From contig MU623390.1 in assembly GCA_025201765.1 (NCBI GenBank), forward strand, positions 62,001 through 126,000: DNA of 64,000 nt, given 5' to 3'. The translations under genes and the position numbers were made by a program. Under the pieces are notes generated by a model. It was not told the origin of the DNA. It saw only the letters and a list, made by a program, of their open reading frames with translations, and did not search any database. The stretch comes from Daldinia sp. FL1419 (taxonomy: Eukaryota > Ascomycota > Sordariomycetes > Xylariales > Hypoxylaceae). This document shows, piece by piece, positions 23,810 through 33,588 of the stretch. How positions within the stretch are numbered: the stretch's first letter is position 1; the number at the start of each line of letters is the position of its first letter.

Positions 23810-24664
23810 ATGGTCGGGGGGGTGGGGGGAGATGTATTTACCTAGGTAGGTACTGTACTTGCCTATAGAACTACGTAGAACTACATGTACTGATAGTGGA
23901 AAGTTCATTAGTACGTAGTGGAGTTTGTCCTCGACAAGCAAGCAAGCAAGCAATGTAGGAAAGTGCAACGGCGTACATTCACTATGATATGATATTGTAT
24001 GGTCTTACCTAGTAGTATGTACCCTAACCCAGTCAGTCAGTACCTTCCCTCCCATCTTCTGTTCAATCAAGACGAGTTTTCTTTCTTTCTTTTTTCCCCC
24101 CTAACTTAGTGTGCCCCCCCCCCCTAGTCTTACTCTACACTGTACCTGCTGCTACTGATGCTACGACCTTTCTAATAAACCAATCCCGAACCATGGAATA
24201 CCTATTTACATCGCGCGCACACGTTGTAACTTTTATCTGAACTTTAATTATTTTTCTATCTTTTCACAGTAATTATTTTCCAGCTCCATATGCCCACAAC
24301 GTGCGACAGTATATCTTAATTAGCGTCTGTGAGTTGCTTCTCTGCGTATTTATATCGCTCTGCCCCCCCTACAATTTCACACCTCTCGTACACTTTTCAA
24401 TCGTAAGCATTCCCGCACCACCCAGCCAAATTCTGCTTCATTCTTTAAATTACTGGCGCATCAGCTGCCAATTGGCCTTCGTATTAATTTCCCTCCAAGG
24501 CATAAAGGCTTTTGGTAATCACGCCTCGCCAGCTGTTAATTGTCTCTCCTAAGCTGACGCGCTTGTCAGGCGAGCAGCGTCAGTACAAGTCTGCCGAGTC
24601 GCCAACTTTGGTGAAGCAGAATATTTCGGTGTTAGAGGTACCTTCGGCTGATTGCCCTGATCAG
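23810..24664. other. Intergenic region
   Basis: It holds CCTAGGTAGGTACTG at 23840-23854, a CAAG microsatellite at 23935-23953, a C10 run near 24115 and CT-rich segments. An open frame runs into the following gene from before its ATG but begins only with non-ATG codons. No separate gene is supported. Confidence 0.45.
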
Positions 24665-25066
24665 ATGGCGGTGCGATCGCTGCCGTCCGGCTCGCCGGCC
24701 CCTGAGCACCAAGACCCATCGGCCGGGGCGGATGATGAGTCGGTTTTGCTTCAGGATTGGATTATTGTGCCTCGCCCGAATCCAATTGGAAGCTGGTCTC
24801 CCGAGTCCTCCGTGACCGAGATCCTCCCCCTCCCGGGCAATACCGCTGTGGACTTTTACATGACGGAAGGAGAGGTAGGCCCTATCAGCCGTGGCAATTT
24901 TGCCGGGTGGATAGACATGGTCATGGGCATTCAGTGGCCGAGATTGACACTTCTTAACCGTTTCGGCATTTGGCTGCTTGCTCATCCGCGTGTACACCCC
25001 GTCTACGCTGCACGCTACGGGCCCGACTCGGACTGGCACGTTGCGGAGTTCGACGACGGTGCATAA
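24665..25066 (+). CDS. Orphan protein, 133 aa
   Basis: The frame starts at ATG 24665 and ends at 25066. The first 45 residues are Pro/Ser/Asp-rich. The rest is well mixed and coding-like, with Trp-rich segments (LLQDWIIVPRPN, GNFAGWIDMVMGIQWPRL, FGIWLLAHPRVHPVY) and a short acidic end. No family is recognised and there is no signal peptide. The open frame continues about 150 bases upstream without an ATG, so a spliced upstream exon is possible and the true N-terminus is uncertain. GC content is higher than in the flanks, which supports coding. Confidence 0.55.
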   Translation: MAVRSLPSGSPAPEHQDPSAGADDESVLLQDWIIVPRPNPIGSWSPESSVTEILPLPGNTAVDFYMTEGEVGPISRGNFAGWIDMVMGIQWPRLTLLNRFGIWLLAHPRVHPVYAARYGPDSDWHVAEFDDGA

Positions 25067-26368
25067 TATATCATAATATGATATACTATGCATAGTCTAG
25101 AGGCGAAATCACGCCTGTAATATGGTCTAGTTCTGCAAGGTATGATTAATGAGTTCCGCACGCAAAACCTAACTAACACGCGAGGATTTAGGATACGCAA
25201 CTCCCTATAAGAACTATTTACAAGACCGATATTAGCATGTTGCAAACCGGCCGCTTCAGTTACCAGTTCACAAGGTAATTCACGCAATTAGATATTGGTT
25301 TTCGCTTGCTGATGTTATCAAGGTCTCCTAATTAGCTATGCCTATCCGCCTTGCAGGGATTGCACGGGAAACCCCCTATTTGTCAAGGTAGTAGATAATA
25401 GTCAATATAATGATGGCTTAGAGGAGATCAAGTAAAAAGAGAAAAAGACCAAAAAAAAGAAGAGGAAAATAAACAAGAAAATAAAAAAAGACGATGATTT
25501 ATAGTATAGCCGCGGCAGAGACCAATTGGGTCACATGTATAAATTAGAGATACCCAGAGCATAGGAGGATTCAACTCTCTCCAGGACATGCGCAACTCAG
25601 AACAGGGAAGAAAAAAGTCATTAGCACAACCTTTGGTTTCAACAGTAGCTACGGTTTCTTGTTTTCATTTCCCTATGCGTAAGCTATAGATATGGTCTTT
25701 TTTTTCTTTTTCTTGTTTTCTTTTTTCAATAATATATAAATAATATATATACCCAGGTACCTTATATATTCTTCCGTCGGTTCGGTGCATCACCAGGTAC
25801 GCAGACCGTAGACCGTAGACTAAAAAAAATAAATTTTTGGTTTGTTACCTAGGTATATTTCAATACGAAATTGACTTTTGGCTCCCTCGTTTGAATCGTT
25901 CTATAGCCGCAAATTACGGGTCAGATATGTCACAAGCACGCTTTAACCCCAACTTAGACCCGTTATATATATGTTTCTAATGTACGATTGCCCCTTGTGA
26001 CGGCAACAAACGTTCACTATTTGACACAAATTCACCAATGTACCTGACTTTGTACGCATGTACGCTTCTAAAGTACGCTTCTAAAGTACGCTTGTATATG
26101 CCTCAACCAACTCGAATTTTCTGTTTGTGACTCTATTGGGTACCTACCTGCCTATCTCTGCGAATTTTTCATCTAGATTGTACCTTTGTACGTCCCCATT
26201 AGATCGTTATAAAAGGCATCTAACATCTCCTCCATTGTAGAACTCTCTTTTCGAGTCTTCCCAGATCCATCTGAAGATATTGTGTCTCGATCAGATCTCC
26301 TCTACTCTATATAAAGTGAACACCAAGAGTTATACCAGTTTACGCTTGATTCATTCTTGAAAATTGAG
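25067..26368. other. Intergenic and promoter region of the 26369 gene
   Basis: Purine-rich and pyrimidine-rich runs (25432-25495, 25697-25728), TACCTAGG-type motifs (25760, 25847, 26140) and a tandem TACGCTTCTAAAG repeat (26063-26096) are seen. A TATA box lies near the end. There is no gene. Confidence 0.5.
26208..26215 (+). promoter_or_regulatory. Likely TATA box of the 26369 gene
   Basis: TATAAAAG lies 161 bp before the ATG and is followed by a pyrimidine-rich stretch (TCTCCTCCATTG, CTCTCTTTTCG), a normal spacing for a fungal TATA promoter. A second candidate, TATATAAA at 26308-26315, is closer to the ATG and would leave a leader of only about 30 nt. Confidence 0.5.
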
Positions 26369-27127
26369 ATGTTGGGATCACCAGTCAAAATGTCTAACAG
26401 ACCTCAAACACCGTCTCGCCAGTCTACAACTCCGGCCAATCTACAGCCGCATAAGAGTCAGCTCCTTGCTCTCCGTCTCGGCACGGCTGACGAAGGATCC
26501 AACGACGGAAACCTGAAGCCGGCCTCACCGATGACTCGATCATTGCTAAGCCTCTACTACAAGGGGCTACAGCGAGCCGGCTACAAACCCTACGAGCCTC
26601 AAGAGCTGTCGCCTTTCGACACGCCCACCTCTCGCCTCGGGAGCCGTTCTGCTCTCAAGGGGAACCCGGGCTTGCCGCAGAAGCGAGGATGTACCTACCG
26701 CTCTGGTGAAGGACCGCCGGACCCGGCTATAAGATTTCTAGCACCGGAGCTATACGATCTCCAGTCCAAGGGCTCTAGTCCCAAGATGCCTTACAGCCAC
26801 AACTATACGGAGCCTCATATGTCGAGAGGAGAGCTCTGTGACTGGTACTTCAAGGAAGCCGCAAAGTATCAAGGCGCTCCTCTACACACGGGTACACAGA
26901 GCGGCGACGGCGGACGCAGCGTCAACCGAGGAAAGCGAGCTATGGTCGAAGACGAAGAGAACCAAGAACCCCATGGGACGTCCAAGCGCGCAAGACTACA
27001 TCACCCGAGCCCCACGACCAGCAGCAATACCAACTCTTCAATTTCCAGTCACCCCCCTCAGGTCCATCCTCTAGGAGCTCACCCCGTCAAGCTCTACTCT
27101 TGGACCCATCCGCGCAACGGCATCTAA
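26369..27127 (+). CDS. Orphan, disordered, SP/TP-rich protein, 252 aa
   Basis: A single exon runs from ATG 26369 to the stop at 27127. The protein starts MLGSPVKMSNRPQTPSRQS and is rich in Ser/Thr-Pro sites, several in the full proline-directed kinase form with a basic residue at +3 (SPVK; TPSR is close) and others such as PASPMTR, LSPFDTPTSR and SSPKMP. A better-ordered patch (TRSLLSLYYKGLQRAGYKPY) sits near residues 55-75. A basic cluster (GTSKRARLHHPSP) near residue 210 could be a nuclear signal. No domain is recognised. It is followed downstream by another TATA-driven orphan with a similar SPFD(T/S)PT motif. Function is unknown; regulation by a CDK or MAP kinase is only inferred. Confidence 0.7.
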   Translation: MLGSPVKMSNRPQTPSRQSTTPANLQPHKSQLLALRLGTADEGSNDGNLKPASPMTRSLLSLYYKGLQRAGYKPYEPQELSPFDTPTSRLGSRSALKGNPGLPQKRGCTYRSGEGPPDPAIRFLAPELYDLQSKGSSPKMPYSHNYTEPHMSRGELCDWYFKEAAKYQGAPLHTGTQSGDGGRSVNRGKRAMVEDEENQEPHGTSKRARLHHPSPTTSSNTNSSISSHPPQVHPLGAHPVKLYSWTHPRNGI

Positions 27128-27932
27128 TACGGAGATCATCCTAACCCAGTCCTCTAATGTACAATAGAAAACAAACCTTGTGGGCGGACTACATCTATAT
27201 TAGAGACAAGACATCGGAGGTTCGCACTCAGTTGGGATGGTATTCGGGCTCAGTCTAGACGCAAAACGAATTTGGTAAGCCACCGAACTATATCCTATTC
27301 TTGTCGTATCTACATCCACTAACTACCCAACTTAGAATATCTCTTTTCTTAGCCGTTTGGTTTCGAAGACGCATTGGTGGGCTGGGGCGAGGTATAGAAG
27401 ACATTGGACGCCCGAGGTGGTATTGAAAAGACGAGACTTGACTCGTATAGAGTCAACCCTGTGGATTGTTCCGGACAACTCAGCTTCTAAGACATGGTAA
27501 CCGGATTAAACACTCAGAGGCATGAAACAACTCTGTTGATTTTTCTAGTTTGGTCTTTTTATGCTCTCCTATTCGGTGATATTGTGCGCTGTGATCCCTG
27601 GGTGAAACGCCTATGTTAGTGATATCTGAAGCTCGTGACACGGTTTTTAGACAATGGTTAAGAATGTGTCTTTGGGTTTACTAGGTGGTATTGTATGGTA
27701 TCGTACGGTATTGTATGGCATGGTGCAGTGTGGCAGCCATTTGTAATAGTATATACCTGGTGAGGTTTCGTCGTATTGCCTTATATAAATATCTAGCTCT
27801 CCTCACCCCTACTGAATTCTTCTCCTCTTTCCTTCTTCAGCTCTAAGTCTACACCTTCTTCGAATCGATCATCAGAAGTACTAATCCGATAGCAATCCAT
27901 TACTCTACATTATAAACGTCGCCTTACCTATC
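27128..27932. other. Intergenic and promoter region of the 27933 gene
   Basis: A GGTATTGTATGGTATCGTACG imperfect repeat lies near 27686-27722, and a TATA box at 27782 is followed by pyrimidine-rich sequence. No gene is seen. Confidence 0.45.
27782..27790 (+). promoter_or_regulatory. Likely TATA box of the 27933 gene
   Basis: TATATAAAT lies 151 bp before the ATG, with a CT-rich stretch (CTTCTCCTCTTTCCTTCTTC) starting about 35 bp after it, as expected around a fungal transcription start. Confidence 0.55.
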
Positions 27933-28778
27933 ATGCTACCCCCGCCGAGAACGCCTTCACCCCGATATCTACCCCCCAACCCACAGGGGCAGCTATCGCC
28001 TCCGTCAATCCAGGCAGCTTCGGGTGAGGAAATGACTCCCGCGATTGCTCGCTGCATCGTCAACCAAGGCATCATCGGTCTAACCTCGCTTTCGGGTGAA
28101 AATCTCCTATCATCAAACGACGAGATGCTACAAGAGCCCATCTGGCAGTCTCCTTTTGACTCTCCCACAACGGATACGGCTAGCTCATCAGCTGCCAAAC
28201 TTGGCGATGAGCAAGTGAAAATCATAGAGGAGATCAGAACTAGATCGTATTATCCATCTTACCCTCGGTTCTCTGCTTATGGCACACCAACTCGTACCAC
28301 TTGCGAACCGGGAGGTTGGGCGGACCAGTCGCTCCCAGAGGACCCGCCTGACGAAATCTTTCCCGCTGTTTTCGATCCTTGGGAAAAAGATCCCGTCCCA
28401 CGGTTCCTCACTGGGGAGTTTCTAAAGCTAGCGACCGAATCTTCTAGCCGAGACAACACCCTAAACATCCCACCATCATCTTTAATGCCCCAGATCCAAT
28501 GCCAAGTCTTACATCACCATGAGAAGATAGTCGCCGCTGTCGAGGACCAGTATCAGGAGCCCAGCAATGACATCCCCCGGACAAGCCTTGCACTAGCCGT
28601 GGGCATAGATGAGCTAAGGTTCGCTCCCAAGAGCCCTGCTATAACACGGTCAAAGGGAGCGCCCAGCCCGGAGTCAAGCCCGCCAGACCCATATATCGAA
28701 GACGTTCCACCTGGTTCGCGAAATAAGCACCGGCGGATACGCTACGACGCTTCCCTAGCGCGTGTAGTGTGCGAATGA
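27933..28778 (+). CDS. Orphan, Pro/Ser-rich protein, 281 aa
   Basis: A single exon runs from ATG 27933 to the stop at 28778. The start MLPPPRTPSPRYLPP and the end (SPESSPPDPYIEDVPPG, then NKHRRIRYDASLARVV) are low-complexity or basic. The middle has a possible ordered segment (MTPAIARCIVNQGIIGL) and an acidic/aromatic part (PPDEIFPAVFDPWEKD). SPFDSPTT resembles SPFDTPTS in the gene upstream, so a distant relationship is possible but unproven. No signal peptide, membrane segment or known domain is visible. A TATA box and CT-rich leader support a real gene. Function is unknown. Confidence 0.7.
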   Translation: MLPPPRTPSPRYLPPNPQGQLSPPSIQAASGEEMTPAIARCIVNQGIIGLTSLSGENLLSSNDEMLQEPIWQSPFDSPTTDTASSSAAKLGDEQVKIIEEIRTRSYYPSYPRFSAYGTPTRTTCEPGGWADQSLPEDPPDEIFPAVFDPWEKDPVPRFLTGEFLKLATESSSRDNTLNIPPSSLMPQIQCQVLHHHEKIVAAVEDQYQEPSNDIPRTSLALAVGIDELRFAPKSPAITRSKGAPSPESSPPDPYIEDVPPGSRNKHRRIRYDASLARVVCE

Positions 28779-30345
28779 CGACCGTGGGAGAGCACCTGTT
28801 GTATAAAAAAAAAACCCTATTCAAAGCATACCATCATTCAATATGGCAATATTGCCTACCATAGTCACAACCTATGTAGCTACTTACTTTGGGATTTAGG
28901 GGGTGGATATATTATACTGAATTCGCGCTTAAGCCCAAGTCTGTAAGTTACCTGGCCCCGTCAAACCGTCACTTCACGTACAATAGCGTTAATTATATAC
29001 TCTAACTACCTAGGCATTCGTTAGCTACATAGGTAACTACATCGCCTTGGGATGTTTCTTACCGGAAGATATAGTACGGCACAGGAAGAGCAGGTCCCCA
29101 GCACCGATAGCTTGTCGCGGTTATATGAGCCCTGCCCGCTTGGACACTACGGCTGGGAAAACCGAAAAGATTGTCGCCTTATGGCTTTACTTGTTGCGGC
29201 CCGGCCTGTTCGGTAGTTGTTGTACTTGTGTCGTCTAGTCTAGGATTACATAAATTTGGTATATTTGTCGTTGGTTTATTAGATCTTTGATCTGCTGGCG
29301 TTTGGTTTGCTTAGGTAGGTAGACTTTAGATTTGGGAGGAAAGAGATGGAGAGAGAGAGGATGGATAAGTGTGATGATTCTTCAAGTAGGTGCTGCAGCG
29401 CTGCTATGACCTTGTCTAGCTTGTGTACAAACCCAATGTTGAATACCGACTATTCAAGTCCTCTCCTATAGAGCCCCCTTTTCAAATTCCCTTCCACAAA
29501 AATACACCATTTCCTCCGTCACTTTCACAGTCCATCCTATTTGCTACCTACTCACAGCCGCACTCGGGAGACATCTCCTGTCCTTGCCACTTGGTCCTAA
29601 AGTCAAGGCAGCACTTACATGGCCATTAGTGCATACAAACTCTCTGTCTTGATGTTTGCTGATATGTCGTAGATCCCGACTGTTGGTTTACAATGTGACA
29701 TGTATAACCTCCTAAGTGATACTGTTTGCTTGATTGTTTGGGCAGGTCTTTTATTGATTCGAATGATGTAATATCACATAGGCTCGTCCATCTCATATAA
29801 GGCTCAAGACATCAGCGTCGTATCACAAGAAAAATTATGATAACCTTAGATCCGTTGGTTAGACGGGTAGACCACACATGCGATGGACGGCTATTAGAGT
29901 CATCTGGAAAGAGTAACAGCAGACTAACCTAGAGAGATTATAAGATGCGTCTTCGTGAAACTAAAGCAGTGCTCCCCTATCATCACTTAGTAACTATGTG
30001 ATGGTATACATATTTCAAGCTTTCTCTCGATTTAAATGCACATATAAGCCAGCCCCCCGACCCGGAACTCAAACTCAGTAACAGCGCTCCCATCAACATT
30101 GCTCATCCCAAGGCTCGGCTTAGATATTCGCATTGTCTCTTCGCATATGATTGAATATAATATTCTAGAGTCTATAGAGCCACGCCCGTGTGTCCGTTTC
30201 CCCTTTAACTAAACAAACCTTGCAGCTTTGGTACGTTTGATTCTCTCCAGACTTCCACAGGAGACTATTATATATTCCACGAGATGGCATAAAGCTACGA
30301 GACTTTGCAACCCCCAACTTTACTAGGTTAGACCGCTATACTATC
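28779..30345. other. Intergenic region of about 1.6 kb
   Basis: CTACCTAGGCATT (29005) and TTAGGTAGGTAGAC (29311) belong to the dispersed motif. A GAGAGAGAG tract lies at 29348-29360. Short open frames at 29047-29238 and 29423-29629 show no coding character. Upstream of the next gene, ATATAAGCCAG near 30042 may act as a TATA box. Confidence 0.45.
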
Positions 30346-30918
30346 ATGCCTACGGAAGCCGAAGCAAAGGTCGGCACTACCATGGATCCCTCTACTCCTG
30401 ATGACGCCGGGGCTAACACCGCCAACACCGAGCATGGCCCCGATGGCGTCAATCCGGAAAATGCTGGCCCTGACGGTACCTGTCCCGAAGACAGCACCTC
30501 TGGAAATCATCAACTGGGAGGCATTCAACCCCTAGACCAGCCTTCAGAAAGCGCAAATTTGGAGACCGCAGAACCACACGCGACCACACCCTCCGACCCT
30601 GAAGCCCCCGCCTCTTCACCACCCTCAGCGCCAGCACCAGTCCCAACCACCCCCCCCGAAACTCCTCAACCTCGAGACCCCTTACTCGACAAACCCCTCC
30701 CCCGAATCTACTGGTTCCTCACCGGCGGCACAGGCCCGCCGCCCACGATGAGAAACTTTCTACGCATGACAAGCCAGCGCCGCGCCGCCACGCGGGAGGT
30801 AGAAGCGCGAGCACTCGCTCGGAGGCAGGCTCTCGAGGAGCGCAGGGCGTACCTCGCCCGCTGGGACGGAGAATGGGGTAGCGGTTGCGGGAACAGGAGT
30901 AAGAAGCGGAAGAGTTAG
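30346..30918 (+). CDS. Orphan, Pro/Ala-rich protein with basic C-terminus, 190 aa
   Basis: A single exon runs from ATG 30346 to the stop at 30918. Residues 1-110 are low-complexity (Asp, Pro, Thr, Ala, Glu). Residues 115-185 form a compact segment: KPLPRIYWFLTGGTGPPP, then MRNFLRMTSQRRAATR, then an Arg/Ala/Glu helix (ALARRQALEERRAYLARWD). The end is basic (NRSKKRKS), a likely nuclear signal. GC content and codon bias are high, supporting coding. No domain is recognised. It lies on the opposite strand from the B cyclin gene, with the two stop codons facing each other. Confidence 0.65.
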   Translation: MPTEAEAKVGTTMDPSTPDDAGANTANTEHGPDGVNPENAGPDGTCPEDSTSGNHQLGGIQPLDQPSESANLETAEPHATTPSDPEAPASSPPSAPAPVPTTPPETPQPRDPLLDKPLPRIYWFLTGGTGPPPTMRNFLRMTSQRRAATREVEARALARRQALEERRAYLARWDGEWGSGCGNRSKKRKS

Positions 30919-31856
30919 AACACATACACTAGGTAGTTAATCAAAAACCCCTTGAATTATGACACTACACTGGTTCCATTAGTAAAGTTAATAGAGGTAA
31001 ATCTAAACATAAAATACTGTCAACAAATCTGCTCCCAATCTTCTGCGTCCCTAGTCATCGAGTCAGTGGCAAGGGGTCAATGTCGAATTTCACAAGGCGA
31101 GCACTAGTAAACATTACGAGCACACATTACAACTTCTCACTTGAGAAATAAAAGCATCACGCAGTTTCATCATGAGCACGAGAATCAATCTTAACCGTAA
31201 CGAAAAACCTTAATTAATGCAACGCGAGTCTTACTGCCAGCCACCCCCCAGCCCCCGTCCCTTGGTCTAATCCGAACTGTTAAACAGTATAATATGTACA
31301 ACTTGTGAAGTTCCCTCCGAACTGCCTATCAACAACCAACTCTGGACAGCCGGCTACTGAAACTCCCCAAGAGAAGTGTAGCGTGCTGAGCTAATAAGGG
31401 TTTATCGCTAGATAGGACTTAGCCCGCGAAAACAGAGCAGAGTATTACGATAGCCGCTGAATGTGCGCTGCGATCGGAGGGTTCGTAAATTAGGCAAAAC
31501 GCCGCCAGCTCTGAACGCCCGAGACTTTTCACTGATGTGGTGTGCCTAGCACACAACAAGGGAAACGTGACCAATGTATCAACGTAGCTACAAGCTACCA
31601 TAACCAGGGGGTCTGGTATAACGAAGACTTCCCATACAGCATTTGGAAGTCGGTTTGTGGGTATGAAAATTAGACGTCCGGATCAAAAACGTCCACCAGC
31701 TCAAGCGATAGGATCCGTAATCAAGATTATGAGAGTCATTGGCCGAACGTCATGCAAGGTGGTATCGTAAGGCCATCATCCAATGAGACCCTGAGTATCC
31801 TGACACTCAGTAAGACTCTTAACGTAGGAATATCATAGTGAATTGAATGGCATGTA
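30919..31856. other. Convergent intergenic region
   Basis: This lies between the 3' end of the orphan gene (+) and the 3' end of the B cyclin gene (-). No coding frame or RNA gene is seen. It should contain both 3' untranslated regions. Confidence 0.5.
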
Positions 31857-33588
31857 TTAATATCGTGACTCCGGCTCTGGTTCTAACTCCCCTTCCGGAT
31901 CTGAAAGGTCGTCTACAGACACTTTCGTGTCCGTGATACCGAAGATAGGTGCATTCTTCCTAGCCCATTGGCGCGTAATCAAAGAAGCTATGAGCCGTTA
32001 GTAAAGAATAACATCTGAAGCACTTCGCGATTACATACCTTTCATGAACTTCTTGCTGGCGTACTTCTTGTAGAAGGCCTCGTGACAGATGGGTCGAGCT
32101 AGATAGTCGACCATAAGCTCAAACACGGGTTCTATCTCTTGTTCCGTGTATCCGGCGTAAAAGGTAATGGTGGGGTCCTAATAAAAGTTAGAAGACGTTA
32201 TAGAAACCACATTGTTATGATCCAAAAGGTACTTACCCATTCACCACGGTCTAGTATCATGCGAGCAAGATACATAGCAGCAGCAGCGACGTGGCTAGGC
32301 TTGTATGCTAGGAATCGGTAGTCGACAATGCTAATCTCCATCAAGAACTTTCCGATGGTTCGACACTGGATATCATAGTCATCCGCCTTCGAGATCCGTC
32401 GGAGGAAGTTCATGGGATTGGGATAGCTTAGATCATAGTTCAACGTCTCTAAAATAAACCGTTCGGCACTAAGGATCTCGGCATCACTAAAGCCATCATC
32501 GGATACCATTCTGTAGTTGCTAACATGGGGTGATAACACCTCTTCATACTTTGCTGCGATAAACATAGCTGTGATACCGACGAGTTGAACGCGATCTAGT
32601 TGAACAACCTTCTGGGACAAAAACCGGTCGATAATGTTAATGGCAAGGAACAGTGTCTCGGGAAGCAGGTGAAATCTAGTGTGAACCTCAATCATCCAGT
32701 CGACAAGGATGCTTCGCGTCTTCCATTCCAGCTCGTCCTGGTGTTTGATGTATTCAGGGTTAGGCACGGACTTGGGTTCGAGGTCTCGGAGGTAATCGAA
32801 AATTTCATGGGCATATTCAGCTACCATCACTGGGTCATCCAAACCCTCTTCTTCTAGATCCTTTACACCTTCAGGGAGTACGAAGCCGGTGTCCTGTTGA
32901 AGTGGGACTTCTTCCTTGGCGGAAGCCTTTTGGGCTGCGACATCTGGCTTCGGCAACTTGGATTCATGTCGTTCGGGTTTCGCGGGTTCCTTGCCCACGG
33001 TGTTAACCTTCTTGCGAACGGGCTCTTCCAATAGGACGTCTTGCTTGACTGTTGTTGATGTGGCTTTCCTCTTGTGGGCAGTACCAAGGGCACCGGATCC
33101 AGACCCTGCTCGCTTCACTTCGGACTTTCTCGCCTCCTTGGTCGCTAAAGCTGATCGAGTTGAAGCGGCGCGGGTAGTAGTCTTCTGAACACCTGTAGGT
33201 TGTGCGGCCTTTGAAACTAGACCGACTTTGCCGGTCTTCTTGCCTTCAGCTGCTTCGCCCTTTCCGACGTTACTGACATCGCCAAGGGCAGCACGCTTCC
33301 TTTGGGCAGCGGGATTCGCGTTAACTGCGGACTTCTTGGACTGAAGGGCCTGTTTAGCCGGTTGAGATGAGACATCGAGATCGAGAGCTGCAGCCTTCGC
33401 ACGCGTCATACGCGTAGCATTTGCAGTTGCGTTTTCGTCATTTTCGTTGGTAGCAACTCGCTGCCTTACAGTGCGTCCCTGAAAAGATTAGGTTAGAATA
33501 CTGTACAAGAACGTGATGTCAAACCAGATCGGAATGAGTCGCGATTAGTGAGGAAAATCCACGAAATAACGCGACTTACTGGAGGCAT
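31857..33588 (-). CDS. G2/mitotic B-type cyclin (NimE/Clb family), 4 exons, 506 aa
   Basis: Exons on minus are 33588-33580 (only 9 nt, Met-Pro-Pro), 33478-32237, 32177-32039 and 31987-31857, all GT-AG and in frame. The N-terminal third is basic and disordered, with a destruction box RAALGDVSN at 65-73. The cyclin N box begins near 253 with KTRSILVDWMIEVH, the B-cyclin form of the MRAIL motif, followed by AKYEEVLSP. The cyclin C box runs to about 480, and the tail is acidic. By family it binds Cdc2/NimX, drives entry into mitosis and is removed by the APC through the D-box. The tiny first exon explains why the internal ATG at 33409 looks like a start; using it would lose MPPGRTVRQRVATNENDENA. 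It diverges from the uL2m gene. Confidence 0.95.

Noticed and set aside
33407..33409. ATG at 33409 (-) as start of the B cyclin
   Set aside because: The frame continues upstream to an acceptor at 33479, and a 9-nt exon with ATG and a perfect GTAAGT donor precedes it.
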